From assembly GCA_032718475.1 (NCBI GenBank), contig JAUCBJ010005441.1, forward strand, positions 1 to 64,000: 64,000 nucleotides of DNA, in the 5' to 3' direction. Shown piece by piece: positions 1 through 10,752 of this stretch. Within the stretch, counting starts at the first letter, position 1; every line of letters begins with the position of its first letter. The notes under the pieces are model-generated. The model was not told the DNA's origin and searched no databases. It saw nothing but the letters and a program-made list of their open reading frames with translations. The stretch is from Nemertoderma westbladi. Lineage: Eukaryota > Xenacoelomorpha > Nemertodermatida > Nemertodermatidae. The position numbers and the translations under genes were made by a program.

Positions 1-1415
1 GGGGGTACCAATAAGACACCTCCAATGCTATATAGTGTCTGGTTGGAGATGTGTGCATTGTACTTGACACAATGAACCCGGCGTAGCATTCTTGTGAATG
101 TGCCATCCAGAGATTTGGTGTCCTCAGCAGTTAGAGCCCAGCATGGACTCCCATAGAGGAGTACTGGACTGGAACTATTGCTGCTCTAAATAATCGGACC
201 TTAAGTTTCCGATTAATTCTCTGTGACTTCCAAATCCCGGAGAGCCTATTCAAGGCTGCCCATGCCTTTCCCTTACGTATTCGAAGGTCCTCACCTGATT
301 TCCGGATCCATGATCCCAGGTAACAGAAGTCATCCACATGCTCAAGCATACCATCCTTTGAGCTTATGCTCATCCGGTCAGAGACTTTCTGAGGACTTTC
401 AAAGTTAACTGTCAAATTTTGTTTTTTTTGGAGTTAATAAAAAGACCAACACTAGAAGCAGCCTGTTCTAATGAGCTGAGGAGCCGTTGGACTACCTCTA
501 GTGATTCTGAGAGTACCCCTAAGTCATCAGCAAAGTCTAGATCAGTTAGGTACTTGGCAGGATTTCCTCGACTTCTGGAGCCAGTAGGTGGAGTTACCAT
601 CACCCCATCATCATTATGATGATCTAAGGACATGCGTAGAAGATAGTCAACCACAATTATGAACAAGAATGGCGCAAAGTGTATCTCCTTGGAGGACTCC
701 CCATAATACTTCAAATGGTTCTGTGTCACCATCAACAGTAGACACAAATGTTGTCGAACCATCGTATACTGATCTGATTACTGCAATAATTTCATCAGGA
801 ATCCCATATAGTGAAAGTATGCTGAACATACGTAGACTGAATCAAAGGCCTTGAAAAAGTCAACAAAGATAACAGCCAGCTATGCCTATCTTTCTTTTTT
901 GATAACTCTTCAATTATCCTTCTAGTGCCAAAATGGGCTCCATGGTCCCACGACCTTTACGGAACCCATTCTGATTTCCACGGAGCAGTCTCTCAATGGG
1001 ATCCCTGATGCGATTTAATTGAATTCTATTGTAAAGCTTTGCAGCAATCGAGATCAATGAGATTCCCCGAAAAGAACCATAGAGTGTTAGGTTGCCCTTC
1101 TTGGGAACTGGCACCAACTGATTTGTTTTCATTTCATGTGGGACTCTTGTTGTTCTGTACATGGTCCCTGATGGGATAGATGAGCTTTAAACACTCAGGT
1201 ATTTTAAAGGCCTCAATGGGAACACCATCTACTCCACTGGCGCGATTGGTCTTAATGCTCTTTGCAGCAGCCTTCACTTCTGCAAAGAAGATATCGCCAA
1301 TGGGAATATCTGGGAGTACAGAGTCAGACACTTTTACACCTATAAAGTAACATATTAGTGTAGCACATCTTACTGTTACATTGGATAGCAGTGCATTAAA
1401 TACAAATAGTACCAC
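1..1415 (-). pseudogene. RTE-like non-LTR retrotransposon reverse transcriptase remnant (copy 1)
   Basis: Broken reverse transcriptase of a LINE. Read on the minus strand from 1415 down, the pieces follow family order: a segment with ASGVDGVP (1134-1415), a segment with PKKGNL, FRGISL and NQNGFRKGRGT (914-1162), a segment with GVLQGDT (647-829), the catalytic block LDFADDLG (412-762), and the C-terminal block FCYLGSWI (131-415). The frames are shifted relative to each other, so no intact protein can be made. The C-terminal motif style suggests the RTE clade; that assignment is by eye. The 3' end lies beyond base 1. The first bases closely match the stretch from about 59912, where a second copy sits. 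Confidence 0.85.
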
Positions 1416-2458
1416 AGGGTATGTAAGATTGAAAATTATGCTTAAATAAAGGTGATTATGATTACTGACTGATTTCAGGAACTGATAAAACTAAATTACA
1501 GTCATGGCGTCATTTCTAAGAGCGGATAGTAAACGAAAGTAAACGCCTCTTTTCTATTCAATAGTAGTCCAGCTGTCCAGTATTTGATGAAAGTCAAATA
1601 GGGAATAATAACCATATTCTGCTACCGTGTACCGGTATCGGTACCTGTAGTACTGCTGCCTATGACTGACTTGACTTTAGGCTGTCAGGACTTTATTGTT
1701 TACTTTACAGTACAGCAGTTGTGTTGTAGTCAAATCCAAGTCCAGTGCATCCAATACAGCAATAGTCCAACACTGCTCCAAGGTTCGATGCATTCACAGA
1801 TTCAGGTACAACAAACTGCTGAACTGTACATTGTACAATCAAATATATAGTTTCAATTACAATTACCAGATTACCTACAACAACAACAGTACAATACGGT
1901 ACGATACAGGTACAGTGGTCAGTCAGTCAGTGATAGACTGATAGAATTACAATTTTTTATAAATTTACAAGTTTGTATATGCCTACCGTGAATTTGTACA
2001 TGCAGCAGACACAAAGAGCAGAGGCATGCTACACAGCCTGACAGCTTCAGTCAAAGTGCTATGGTCTGATGCTTGTCTGCTTGTTATTGTTATGGAAAAA
2101 TCACTGACACAAACGCATAAACCAATTAGGCCGTACAGCAGCTGAGCAGTACAAGGAAAATTTTTCGCAGGGCAAGGCATCAAGCACAAACCAAATGCTG
2201 TTCAAGGGCAGAAGGGATTCATTTTGAACACAAGCAACCGGAAGGTACATTACAGCATTATCTGATTACTGGATTATGCATTACACAGTTACACCATACA
2301 TTCATATACTGTCTTACGGTCTGCCGGTACCGGTAATTATTACAGTATTCAGGTATTAGTTCCTTTCGTCCATCGGTCTGTCGGTACATTGATAAATACA
2401 GAAATACAATACTGCAATAGCCTTAACTAAGCCTAAAATGTCTAATGGACACATCGCT
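1416..2458. other. Intergenic, no gene seen
   Basis: AT-rich DNA with short scattered words built on TACAGTAC and ACCGGTAC. I found no open frame with family resemblance, no TIR pair and no tandem array. Confidence 0.6.
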
Positions 2459-2467
2459 ATCCACTAT

Positions 2468-2741
2468 GGTAATTAATATCACATTTGAGGCACAGTGGTA
2501 AGAAATTTTTTTATCGATTCCTGGATTCCCCTGTGCCCGTGGCGAACCACTTATACTATTTTTTCAAACTTTGATGATTCCCCTATGCCCATGGCGAACC
2601 ACTTATACTTTTTTCAAAAGTTTGTTGATTCAGCTACGCCCATAGCAGCAAACCACTCCTTTTCAAAATTTTTTATTCCTATATGCCCTTATGGCCACTG
2701 GGGAAAGGTGTTTGTCACTGTGCCTCAAATGTGATAGAACC
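2468..2741. mobile_element. Non-autonomous TIR element (MITE) with 9-bp target duplication
   Basis: A 274-bp element flanked by the 9-bp direct repeat ATCCACTAT (2459-2467 and 2742-2750). It begins GGT and ends ACC. Just inside are 20-bp perfect inverted repeats at 2478-2497 and 2716-2735 (ATCACATTTGAGGCACAGTG and its complement). The interior holds about three diverged copies of a unit of roughly 55 bp containing CCCATGGCGAACCAC. A 9-bp duplication is typical of Mutator-like elements; there is no transposase inside. Confidence 0.75.
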
Positions 2742-2832
2742 ATCCACTATCAGACTATCACTCACTAAAAACTTATGCTTAGTTGTTCACTGATTGAGAA
2801 GTGACTGACATATCCCATATCCAGATATTGGA

Positions 2833-2838
2833 TATAAA
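2833..2838 (+). promoter_or_regulatory. Candidate TATA box for USP30
   Basis: TATAAA about 65 bases before the USP30 start codon, a spacing compatible with a short 5' leader. It is a sequence match only. Confidence 0.35.
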
Positions 2839-2901
2839 CAAAACAGCTACAATCAGACAATTAACAGCAGAACAGATAGCTGGATAGAGGACGACTGGAA
2901 G

Positions 2902-4413
2902 ATGGTACGATCAGTAACGATCTGCAATATTCGCGTTCCGGTTACATACGCACGATATCTCCAACGCAACTCCACGGCAATCCGCATAGTAGCGGGTGCC
3001 ATCGCCACTATAGTAACTGGAATATACGTAGCAGTGGGGGTTCCGTGGGGACGAAAGAAACCAAACAAACAACGTGTCGGCTCAGGGGACACACCACTCG
3101 TCCCTGGATTAGTCAACCTCGGTAATACTTGCTTCCTTAACTGCGTATTACAGGCCATGGCTTCGTGCTCGGAGTTCGTTGATTGGTTGAAGATTAACGA
3201 CTCAACGCCTCTGCAGCAAGCCTTACTCCAGACACTGCGAGTACTGAGCGACAAATCGGATGCATCCGTTGTGACTCCTTCTCGTGTCATAGCAACTCTA
3301 CAACGGAGCGGATGGAGTATCCCAGAGACTCAGCAACAAGACGCATACGAACTGTTCCAAGTGATAATGACCACGTTGGACGAAGAGAAACTATACCAGT
3401 CCGATTTAACAACTAAGTCGCCGGTTCTCGAGAGCACGAGATGTCCGAAAGGGCAACAGAGCTCCGCCAGTCTAGGGATGATGCTGAGGAGTAGAGGGGA
3501 TGTCTGCCGCAACCTAGAGTCTAGCATCCCTTTTCGTGGTCAGTTGGCCAATCAATTGCAGTGCACAGTCTGCTCCACTAAGAACCCTATTAGATACGAG
3601 CATTACGATAGCATCAGTCTCACCCTACCGACCAGGTCACGGTACCCGCTCACACTGGATGGCCTACTGGCCGACTTCGTGGCGTTCGAAAGAGTCAGAG
3701 ATATCGAGTGCGCGAACTGCGGGAAAGTTCCCCGTGATAACGGGGAAACAATTAGAAACAACGGGACAATAAAGTTGCCGAGACGAACTTTCAGGAAGCA
3801 GTTAATGATTGGTAAACTCTCCACCAATCTGGTACTCCACATTAACCGACAGACATGGCTGCCGAACGGACAGCCGTCTAAGAACCCAGCGTATGTGGCC
3901 TTCCCGGACACCTTCAACCTAGAGACTTCCCGTTACCTCCCCCTACATCGCAGACACGCCCCTAACGGACTCATAAAGAACTCTCGCCACATCGGGAACA
4001 GGCCACAGAATGGGCTACGAAACGACCGCGTTCCTCCAGACACGACGAACAGCAAGGGGAACGCCTTCAATTACCTACGACCCACTGTGCGACACCCGTT
4101 GGGCGAGTACCTCGACCCCATGCTGCCGCACGCGACGGCCCTCACAGCGCCCACCGATACCCGGGCGTTGGGGGCGACTATGGCGCATCGTTGGAGCAAC
4201 AACTACCGACTGCAGGGCGTCATCGTGCACGTAGGGGATACGTGGGGCGGACACTTCGTCACGTACCGCAGGGTTCCGTGCGGGGAGGAATGGTTGGAGT
4301 GTTCGGATGAGTCAATAGCACGACGCAGTCGCGCCCATGTGCTACAACAACAGGCATACATGTTGTTTTACCAACGGTTACCTCAGCCACACGAGGAATT
4401 AGTCATGGATTAG
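2902..4413 (+). CDS. USP30: Ubiquitin carboxyl-terminal hydrolase 30 (mitochondrial deubiquitinase)
   Basis: A 503-residue cysteine protease that in animals sits in the mitochondrial outer membrane, removes ubiquitin (preferring K6 linkages) and opposes Parkin-driven mitophagy. Visible features: an N-terminal hydrophobic segment at about residues 28-48 followed by the basic patch GRKKPNK, as in the USP30 membrane anchor; the Cys box GLVNLGNTCFLN with C77, the same number as in human USP30; the QQDAYELF box near 145-152; paired cysteines C221/C224 and C270/C273; the His box GGHFVTYRR with H451; and a WLECSDES block in which S468 fills the third catalytic position, a Ser that marks USP30 where most USPs have Asp or Asn. 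Length is close to the human protein (517). The frame is open with no introns, unlike the multi-exon vertebrate gene. The ATG follows a candidate TATA box. The base composition is GC-richer than the flanks. Confidence 0.93.
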   Translation: MVRSVTICNIRVPVTYARYLQRNSTAIRIVAGAIATIVTGIYVAVGVPWGRKKPNKQRVGSGDTPLVPGLVNLGNTCFLNCVLQAMASCSEFVDWLKINDSTPLQQALLQTLRVLSDKSDASVVTPSRVIATLQRSGWSIPETQQQDAYELFQVIMTTLDEEKLYQSDLTTKSPVLESTRCPKGQQSSASLGMMLRSRGDVCRNLESSIPFRGQLANQLQCTVCSTKNPIRYEHYDSISLTLPTRSRYPLTLDGLLADFVAFERVRDIECANCGKVPRDNGETIRNNGTIKLPRRTFRKQLMIGKLSTNLVLHINRQTWLPNGQPSKNPAYVAFPDTFNLETSRYLPLHRRHAPNGLIKNSRHIGNRPQNGLRNDRVPPDTTNSKGNAFNYLRPTVRHPLGEYLDPMLPHATALTAPTDTRALGATMAHRWSNNYRLQGVIVHVGDTWGGHFVTYRRVPCGEEWLECSDESIARRSRAHVLQQQAYMLFYQRLPQPHEELVMD

Positions 4414-5129
4414 TATCTATAACAACTATAGGCCTATTATTGCAGGTCTATGCATCAATTTAGTGCACCAATATTGTGTGTATAGACATCATATCATGGC
4501 GAGGTAATTGTTTGCTGGCACTGTAAATAGCCGCCAATGACGGATCTAGAACTTATTTTGAGAATTAGTTCAATAATTTTCTAGCATTTTTATTAGTCAT
4601 CTTGTTTTAAATTACATCGTTTCTTATAGAATAGAGATTTGATTTTGAATAATATAAATCATTTGTATGCATTGGTAGAGATATGATTATATGCTGAAAC
4701 TTATTAGGAAGTATTAACTTCCTCACTAAACTTGTTACAAGATCATTCAATGGGGGTTCATAGTCTACAGATTGGTTCATATGTCATTATCCCATTATAT
4801 AAGTTTTTAGTTGTTCCTTAATATTTTGATTGTGTTTATAATCCAAACCTCAGTAAAACCTTGCATACCACCAGATGTGCCATTTCAGACTCCGTTCGTA
4901 ACCTCTTCAAATAAAACAAAATCCATGTATTTCAAAGGTTCCGGATTACTTTGCTTGCGAATTCAAAAGTTGCCAAGAATGTTAAAATCCTATCCAAATA
5001 AAACTTACGACTTAGTTTGTTAGTTATTTCTCCTTATTTATTTGTAGTGAGAAACAATCGAACACGGCAGAATTCGTCAAACAAACATTAAAATTCCTCA
5101 AAAACCGACAAGCCGACTTCAGGGAATTA
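4414..5129. other. USP30 3' flank
   Basis: AT-rich DNA with no coding signal. An AATAAA at 4910-4915 is the first good polyadenylation signal I see downstream of USP30, about 500 bases past the stop. There is no poly(A) tract next to the gene that would mark it as a recent retrocopy. Confidence 0.45.
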
Positions 5130-5302
5130 TTTGAAACATACATTATGGATTCTCTCTCCTCTAAGGCAGGCAGGTTGGGGTCTAAATTCCCTATAAACTT
5201 ATAAAATAAAGAGTTTGTTACTTTATTTTATAAGTTTATAGGGAATTTAGACCCCAACCTGCCTGCCTTAGAGGAGAGAGAATCCATAATGTATGTTTCA
5301 AA
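5130..5302. repeat. Perfect palindrome, 82-bp arms with 9-bp loop
   Basis: Bases 5130-5211 are exactly reverse-complementary to 5221-5302, separated by AGTTTGTTA. I compared the arms base by base and found no mismatch. No target duplication is evident at the borders. It could be a hairpin MITE, a small-RNA precursor or a cloning or assembly turnaround. Confidence 0.9.
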
Positions 5303-6312
5303 CAAACATAATTAATTATTTAATGCTTTTAAATTTACACGATTCTGATTCCTCCGAAATCTACGAGTGATAAATTTTTAGTTCATTTATTTACTACTAC
5401 AATTCGCACACACCCACTCACACAATATTTCAATAAAGATTATAACGTTTTATTGACACTTTTACTTATAACTTAAAAACCAAAATAACTACATAGGTTG
5501 AACAGTTTCGAACTTAATAAGAGAAGTATAAAATAGGAGCAGGTGACAAAGAGTAGGGTAGGGAACAAAGAGTGGGGAAAAATAAAAAGAGCACGACGTG
5601 GAGCAAAGAGAGGGTAAAATACAAAGAACAGGAAGGCAGGGGTCAAAATGTGGGACGAGAAACAAAGAAGTCATGGCAGAGAACACAGCAGGGCAAGTTA
5701 CAAATAGTAGTGAAAAATAAAAATAAATGCCAGGAAACACATGGCAAAATAAAAAACAATAGCATGGGAAGAATACAATAAAGAAGTAAGGTCAGAAAAC
5801 AAACAGCAGGGAAAAATACAAAGTGTAGGGCAAAACACCAAAATCTGGGCAAGTACAAACAGAAAACAAAGAAAAACCATTCCGTTATCCTAACTTGGTT
5901 GGTCTATGATATGGTTCCATTCCCTCCACCCGGTTACCCTACCTTGGTTGATCTACGTTATGGTTCCACCCGGTTATCGCTTGGAACAGACTGTTCTGCT
6001 GTAGCGGCAATGATAGGTTGTTGCGCTTCCCTGGACTTTGTTTGTTCGGGTGACCAGTCGGCTGGTTAAGAGACCCCGCCTCAAAACCTAAACAAAACGA
6101 ATCGTCAGTCGGCTACAAACTGTGACATCGAAAGTAAGGAAATACAAAATCGCTGGAAGGGTGAATGGGATTGAGTTAGAACATTTGATTACGTCGTTTG
6201 ACCAAAAAAATTCGCTTTACGCACATCCTCAACTACATATAGAATTAATTAAATACCGGCTTTGTCATAATTAATAAAAATAAATTTATACTCTATCTTG
6301 ATTAATTTAATA
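5303..6312. repeat. Purine-rich degenerate repeats and a short duplication
   Basis: Bases 5520-5880 are a run of loosely repeated purine-rich units of about 30 bp (variants of GGGAAAAATACAAAG). Bases 5884-5990 contain a diverged tandem duplication around TTGGTTGRTCTA and ATGGTTCCACCCGGTTA. The rest shows nothing recognisable. Confidence 0.5.
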
Positions 6313-6441
6313 CTAACCAAGCATACCAATAGTGGGCTCTATACTGTCCAGTGATTGATCAATATCATCGTCGCTTTCTTCCTGAGCTGTTACATTTCTG
6401 ACAACACTTTCTAGAATATCATCAAATCCTTCACCATTGCT
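6313..6441 (-). CDS. NCOA6: NCOA6 exon 7 (acidic C-terminal segment)
   Basis: It starts after the acceptor TTCCCATTAG in phase 0 and encodes about 42 residues rich in Asp and Glu (for example AQEESDDDID), then TAG. The stop lies inside GGTTAGT, which could instead act as a donor after CTTG at 6318; in that case the gene continues toward lower coordinates. The integrase intron at 44696-44982 uses the same GTTAGT donor, so both readings are open. Confidence 0.65.
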   Translation of the reverse strand, partial: SNGEGFDDILESVVRNVTAQEESDDDIDQSLDSIEPTIGMLG

Positions 6442-6640
6442 CTAATGGGAACACAGGTACATAACTTATTTCACCATAAATTAACTGCAACTTAATATTA
6501 TCACAACTAAATAAGTCTCTTTTTATTATCCACACGCTTCTCGTCTAGGGTGAAGTCAATGATGTGGTTGGTGGGAGGTATTATAAGAATCTACGAATTT
6601 TTTTTGTAAATATTGTTTAATACTTTAAGCCGTTACATAC

Positions 6641-7115
6641 CTGTTCTACTGAACCAGAAGTTGGTGAAGGTTTTGAGTTTGGGTACATTGGGGAAGAAGC
6701 GGCATTGGGGTACATTGGTGAAGCAGCAGTATTGGAGTATAAGGACGACGGCGGTGTATTCGGGAACATTTGTGAAGGGGAATTGTTTGGGAACATTGGT
6801 GATGGAGCAGTGTTTGAGAACATAGGTGATGGAGCAGTGTTTGGGAACATAGGTGATGGAGCAGTGTTTGGGAACATAGGTGATGGAGCAGTGTTTGGGA
6901 ACATAGGTGATGGAGCAGTGTTTGGGAACATAGGCGAGGGCGTTGTGTTCGGGAAAATTTGTGAGGCATTGGTTGGCAGGGGCCACGGTGACATGGGAGG
7001 CCTACGGATACCCATGGGGAAGTTTGAGCTTGAGGGAAGACCTGGAGAGCCGATCGTGTATGGTAACCGCTGCTGGAGGGAATTCTCGTTCTGCAGTAGA
7101 TTCACTAAGAGGGGG
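6641..7115 (-). CDS. NCOA6: NCOA6 exon 6 (LxxLL box and 9-residue repeats)
   Basis: Acceptor TCTCCATTGCAG, donor GTATGT. The first codons complete a Ser and read PLLVNLLQNE: LVNLL (residues about 254-258) is a nuclear receptor box, and its flanks resemble the first LxxLL box of human NCOA6. This is the strongest functional mark outside exon 2. A Pro/Ser-rich linker follows, then about eleven 9-residue repeats (consensus FPNTAPSPM). The opposite strand is also open here but is an antisense shadow of the repeat. Confidence 0.88.
6659..6955 (-). repeat. Coding 27-bp tandem repeat in NCOA6 exon 6
   Basis: Eleven 27-bp units encode FPNTAPSPM and variants. The central copies are nearly identical and the last ones diverge (YPNAASSPM, YPNSKPSPT). 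The unit is a multiple of three, so copy-number change keeps the frame. Confidence 0.9.
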
Positions 7116-7551
7116 CTGCAATGGAGAACATTAATTATTAATCTCCAAAATAAAAATATATTGAGTTTGTATTGTAATGCTTTTGTATGATTGTTTCATA
7201 TTCAAATATAAATTATAATAAAACCGAATGATTAATTACAAAAATTAAACATAATACAATTAAACTCATAAGTACTGACTCTGGAGACCCCAATTTGAAT
7301 GAAGCACTATAATTACATACCGGTACTTAAGTGGTTATGAAATTATAGATGCTAGTAATCATACCGCTTTATAAATATATGTTGCTAAGAGTTTTCGGCC
7401 CGCCCTGAAAAGTAGAGATGGCGGCCCCAATTTCTAAATAAATTGGAGTTGAGCTGTTAATGCAACTGTAATTAAAGGTGTAATATTATGGTTTTGTTCA
7501 ACTTAAGACTGCCTGTTCAATAGAAGTGGATTAGGTGAGAGAGTGAATGTC

Positions 7552-7640
7552 AGGGACAAGTGGCTGAACTGGTTAGCGCTACTGATGAGGCTTGATAGGC
7601 TGAAACGTATGTAGGCTGAAACGTTCAACCCCCGGTGACG
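7552..7640 (+). other. tRNA-like Pol III boxes overlapping a hammerhead-like core
   Basis: TGGCTGAACTGGTTAGCGC (7561-7579) resembles an A box and GTTCAACCCC (7623-7632) a B box, as in a tRNA-derived SINE head. Between them CTGATGA (7582-7588) and GAAAC (7602-7606) have the spacing of a hammerhead ribozyme core, with a possible 4-bp stem II (GGCT/GGCT, two wobble pairs). TAGGCTGAAACGT occurs twice. A proper stem I is not evident. It lies in NCOA6 intron 5. Confidence 0.35.
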
Positions 7641-7851
7641 CGCTTTCTCATTTTTTCCATTTCTGAACCAAACCATAATATTACACCAATTTCTAAAAAC
7701 TACATTTTGATTTTTCAGATATTTACTTCACAAGGTTATAAGCATAGTCATCAACTCGCACGATACAATATGCTAACATACAGTAACAGAAACGAACGCC
7801 AGTAGTAACCGGTATCCCATAGTAATGTGTGACGATAGTACGTTGAATGTA

Positions 7852-8132
7852 CGCCCATGTAAAGAATACTAGGTTTTCACTTTTTCGTCTTTTTGGTGGA
7901 AATTTTATTGTAATTATATGAAGGATTTGTATTCTTTTTAATTTCTCATTATTAAATGTTTCATGCTCTTATTCCTATCTAATAACCTGTATAGATATTA
8001 ATTCGTTTATTGTTTTGGTTAGATTCAGCCCTTCTGTAACCCGGGTTTTTAGTGAAAACCTAGTATTCTTCACATGGGGTAAAGTGAAATATAACATCAG
8101 AAACTGTGGTATACTTCACATGGGGATGGGCG
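7852..8132. mobile_element. Small inverted-repeat element in NCOA6 intron 5
   Basis: CGCCCATGTAAAGAATACTA near 7852 is matched in inverse by TAGTATTCTTCACATGGGG near 8062-8080, and the motif recurs as CTTCACATGGGGATGGGCG ending at 8132. No coding capacity; probably a MITE with duplicated ends. No target duplication resolved. Confidence 0.5.
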
Positions 8133-8303
8133 TGAATAAATATTAATTGACATTAATGGCTGGCGTCTAAACCGAATAAATATGACAGATAAAAGGTCTT
8201 ATAGTTATTATCGAAATATTTAGTGGTAAATCGAGATAAATATTCATTCAATATACCACGTATGTGGTATATTTCTCACAGTTATCATTAATGGTATTCC
8301 TAC

Positions 8304-8493
8304 CTCAACAAGCTAACGTCTTTGTCCTGCGGCGCATTCAGTTGGGTGACTACATTGAGACGGGGTTTCGGTTGATCCGGTAAGGTGTAAGCTATGGAAG
8401 GTAACCGTGATTGGTTGTACTGGTGGGCTGTGTCGTTTACGGGAGAGCGCAGGTGTGAGTCGGGGATCAGAGAATGTGTGTGCAGAGGGGAAC
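8304..8493 (-). CDS. NCOA6: NCOA6 exon 5
   Basis: Acceptor TTTACTTCCAG, donor GTAGGA. Entered in phase 1, it reads without a stop for 190 bases and ends in phase 2. The product is Pro/Ser-rich and ends PQDKDVSLL, leading directly into the LxxLL box of exon 6. The phase match on both sides is the main evidence. Confidence 0.8.
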
Positions 8494-8814
8494 CTGGAAG
8501 TAAACATTAGCTACAGTATTGAGATACACTTTATTGACATATTAATTAAGTGGATAATGGATAATTAATTAAGTGAACCGTTCTCATCAGACTTTAATAA
8601 ATTCCAATTATAAATATTGAAATTTAATTAATACTTCTTAAACATACATCTCTTGCCATTTTAAAATAAATTTAAATAAATATTACTTTAGTAAATAATT
8701 AATTCCCAATGTAAGAATTTGACAAAACCAAAACATTTCTTCGCAAAATAAAATATCGATGTGGACTTTAATCCGGCATCTCGATCCGGCATCCGGCACC
8801 TTTAATCCACCGCT

Positions 8815-10752
8815 CTGAACTAGCGAGCTATCACTGCGTTCGAACGAGTGAGCTATCCCTGATGAACTAGTGAGCTATCCCTTCTGACCTAGTGAGCTAT
8901 CCCTGCTGAACTAGTGAGCTATCCTAATGAACTAGTGAGCTATCCCTGTTAAACTAGTGAGCTATCCCTGATGAACTAGTGAGCTATCCCATCCCTGATG
9001 AACTAGTGAGCTATCCCATCCCTGCTGAACTCGTGAGCTATCCCTGCTGAACTAGTGAGCTATCCCTGTTGAACTCGTGAGCTATCCCTGTTGAACTCGT
9101 GAGCTATCCCTGTTGAACTAGTGAGCTATCCCTGTTAAACTAGTGAGCTATCCCTTCTGACCTAGTGAGCTATCCCTGCTGAACTAGTGAGCTATCCTAA
9201 TGAACTAGTGAGCTATCCCTGTTAAACTAGTGAGCTATCCCTGATGAACTAGTGAGCTATCCCATCCCTGATGAACTAGTGAGCTATCCCATCCCTGCTG
9301 AACTCGTGAGCTATCCCTGCTGAACTAGTGAGCTATCCCTGTTGAACTCGTGAGCTATCCCTGTTGAACTCGTGAGCTATCCCTGTTGAACTCGTGAGCT
9401 ATCCCTGTTGAACTCGTGAGCTATCCCTGTTGAACTCGTGAGCTATCCCTGCTGAACGCGTGAGCTATCGTACTGAACTAGTGAGCTATCCCTGTTCAAC
9501 TAGTGAGCTATCCCTGCTGAACTCGTGAGCTATCCCTTATGAACTAGTGAGCAATCCCATCCCTGCTGAACTCGTGAGCTATCCCGGCTGAACTAGTGAG
9601 CTATCCCTGTTGAACTAGTGAGCTATCCCTGTTGAACTCGTGAGCTATCCCTGTTGAACTCGTGAGCTATCCCAGTTGAACTCGTGAGCTATCCCTGTTG
9701 AACTCGTGAGCTATCCCTGCTGAACTCGTGAGCTATCCCTGTTGACCTAGTGAGCTATCCCTGCTGACCTAGTGAGCTATCCCATCCCTGATGAACTAGT
9801 GAGCTATCCCATCCCTGCTGGACTCGTGAGCTATCCCTGCTGAACTAGTGAGCTATCCCTGCTGAACTAGTGAGCTATCCCTGCTGAACTATTTGAGCTA
9901 TCCCTGCTGAACTAGTGAGCTATCCGTGCTGAACTAGTGAGCTATCCCGGCTGAACTAGGAGGTATCCCTGTTGAACTACTGAGCTATGTGAGCTATCCC
10001 TGCTTAACTAGTGAGCTATCCCTGCTGAGCTGGTGAGCTATCCATGCTGAACTAGTGAGCTATCCCTACTGAACTAGTGAGCTATCCCTGCTGAACTAGT
10101 GAGCTATCCCTACTGAACTAGTGAGCTATCCCTGCTGAACTCGTGAGCTATCCCTGTTGAACTCGTGAGCTATCCCTGTTAAACTAGTGAGCTATCCCTG
10201 GTGAACTAGTGAGCTATCCCTGTTGAACTAGTGAGCTATCCCTGTTGAACTAGTGAGCTATCCCTGTTGAACTAGTGAGCTATCCCTGCTGAACTAGTGA
10301 GCTATCCCTGTTGAACTAGTGAGCTATCCCTGCTAAACTAGTGAGTTATCCCTGCTGAACTAGTGAGCTATCCCTGTTGAACTAGTGAGCTATCCCTGCT
10401 GAACTAGTGAGCTATCCTATCCCGGCTGAACTAGGAGCTATCCCTGTTGAACTAGTGAGCCATGTGAGCTATCCCTGCTGAACTAGTGAGCTATACCTGC
10501 TGAACTAGTGAGCTATCCCTGCTGAACTAGTGAGCTATCCCTGCTGACTCGTGAGCTATCCCTGTTGAACTCGTGAGCTATCCCTGTTAAACTAGTGAGC
10601 TATCCAGGCTGAACTAGTGAGCTATCCCTGCTGAACTAGAACTAGTGAGCTATCCCTGCTGAACTAGAACTAGTGAGCTATCCCTGCTGAACTAGTGAGC
10701 TAACCCTGTTGAACTATTGAGCTATCCCTGCTAAACTAGTGAGGTATGCCTG
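8815..10752 (+). repeat. 22-bp satellite array in NCOA6 intron 4
   Basis: Roughly 85 copies of a 22-bp unit (consensus GAACTAGTGAGCTATCCCTG plus two bases), with point variants (CTCGTG for CTAGTG) and occasional small insertions. A block starting at 8882 recurs at 9155, so a higher-order unit of about 273 bp was duplicated. The unit is not a multiple of three and has stops; non-coding. Confidence 0.95.

Noticed and set aside
6705-7190. Plus-strand frame of 161 codons with FGNIGDGAV repeats
   Set aside because: Antisense reading of the NCOA6 exon 6 repeat; the minus strand has splice sites, the LxxLL box and matching phases.
8815-10752. CRISPR array
   Set aside because: Repeats are directly adjacent without unique spacers, the context is eukaryotic, and no cas genes are present. 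The same holds for the other arrays.
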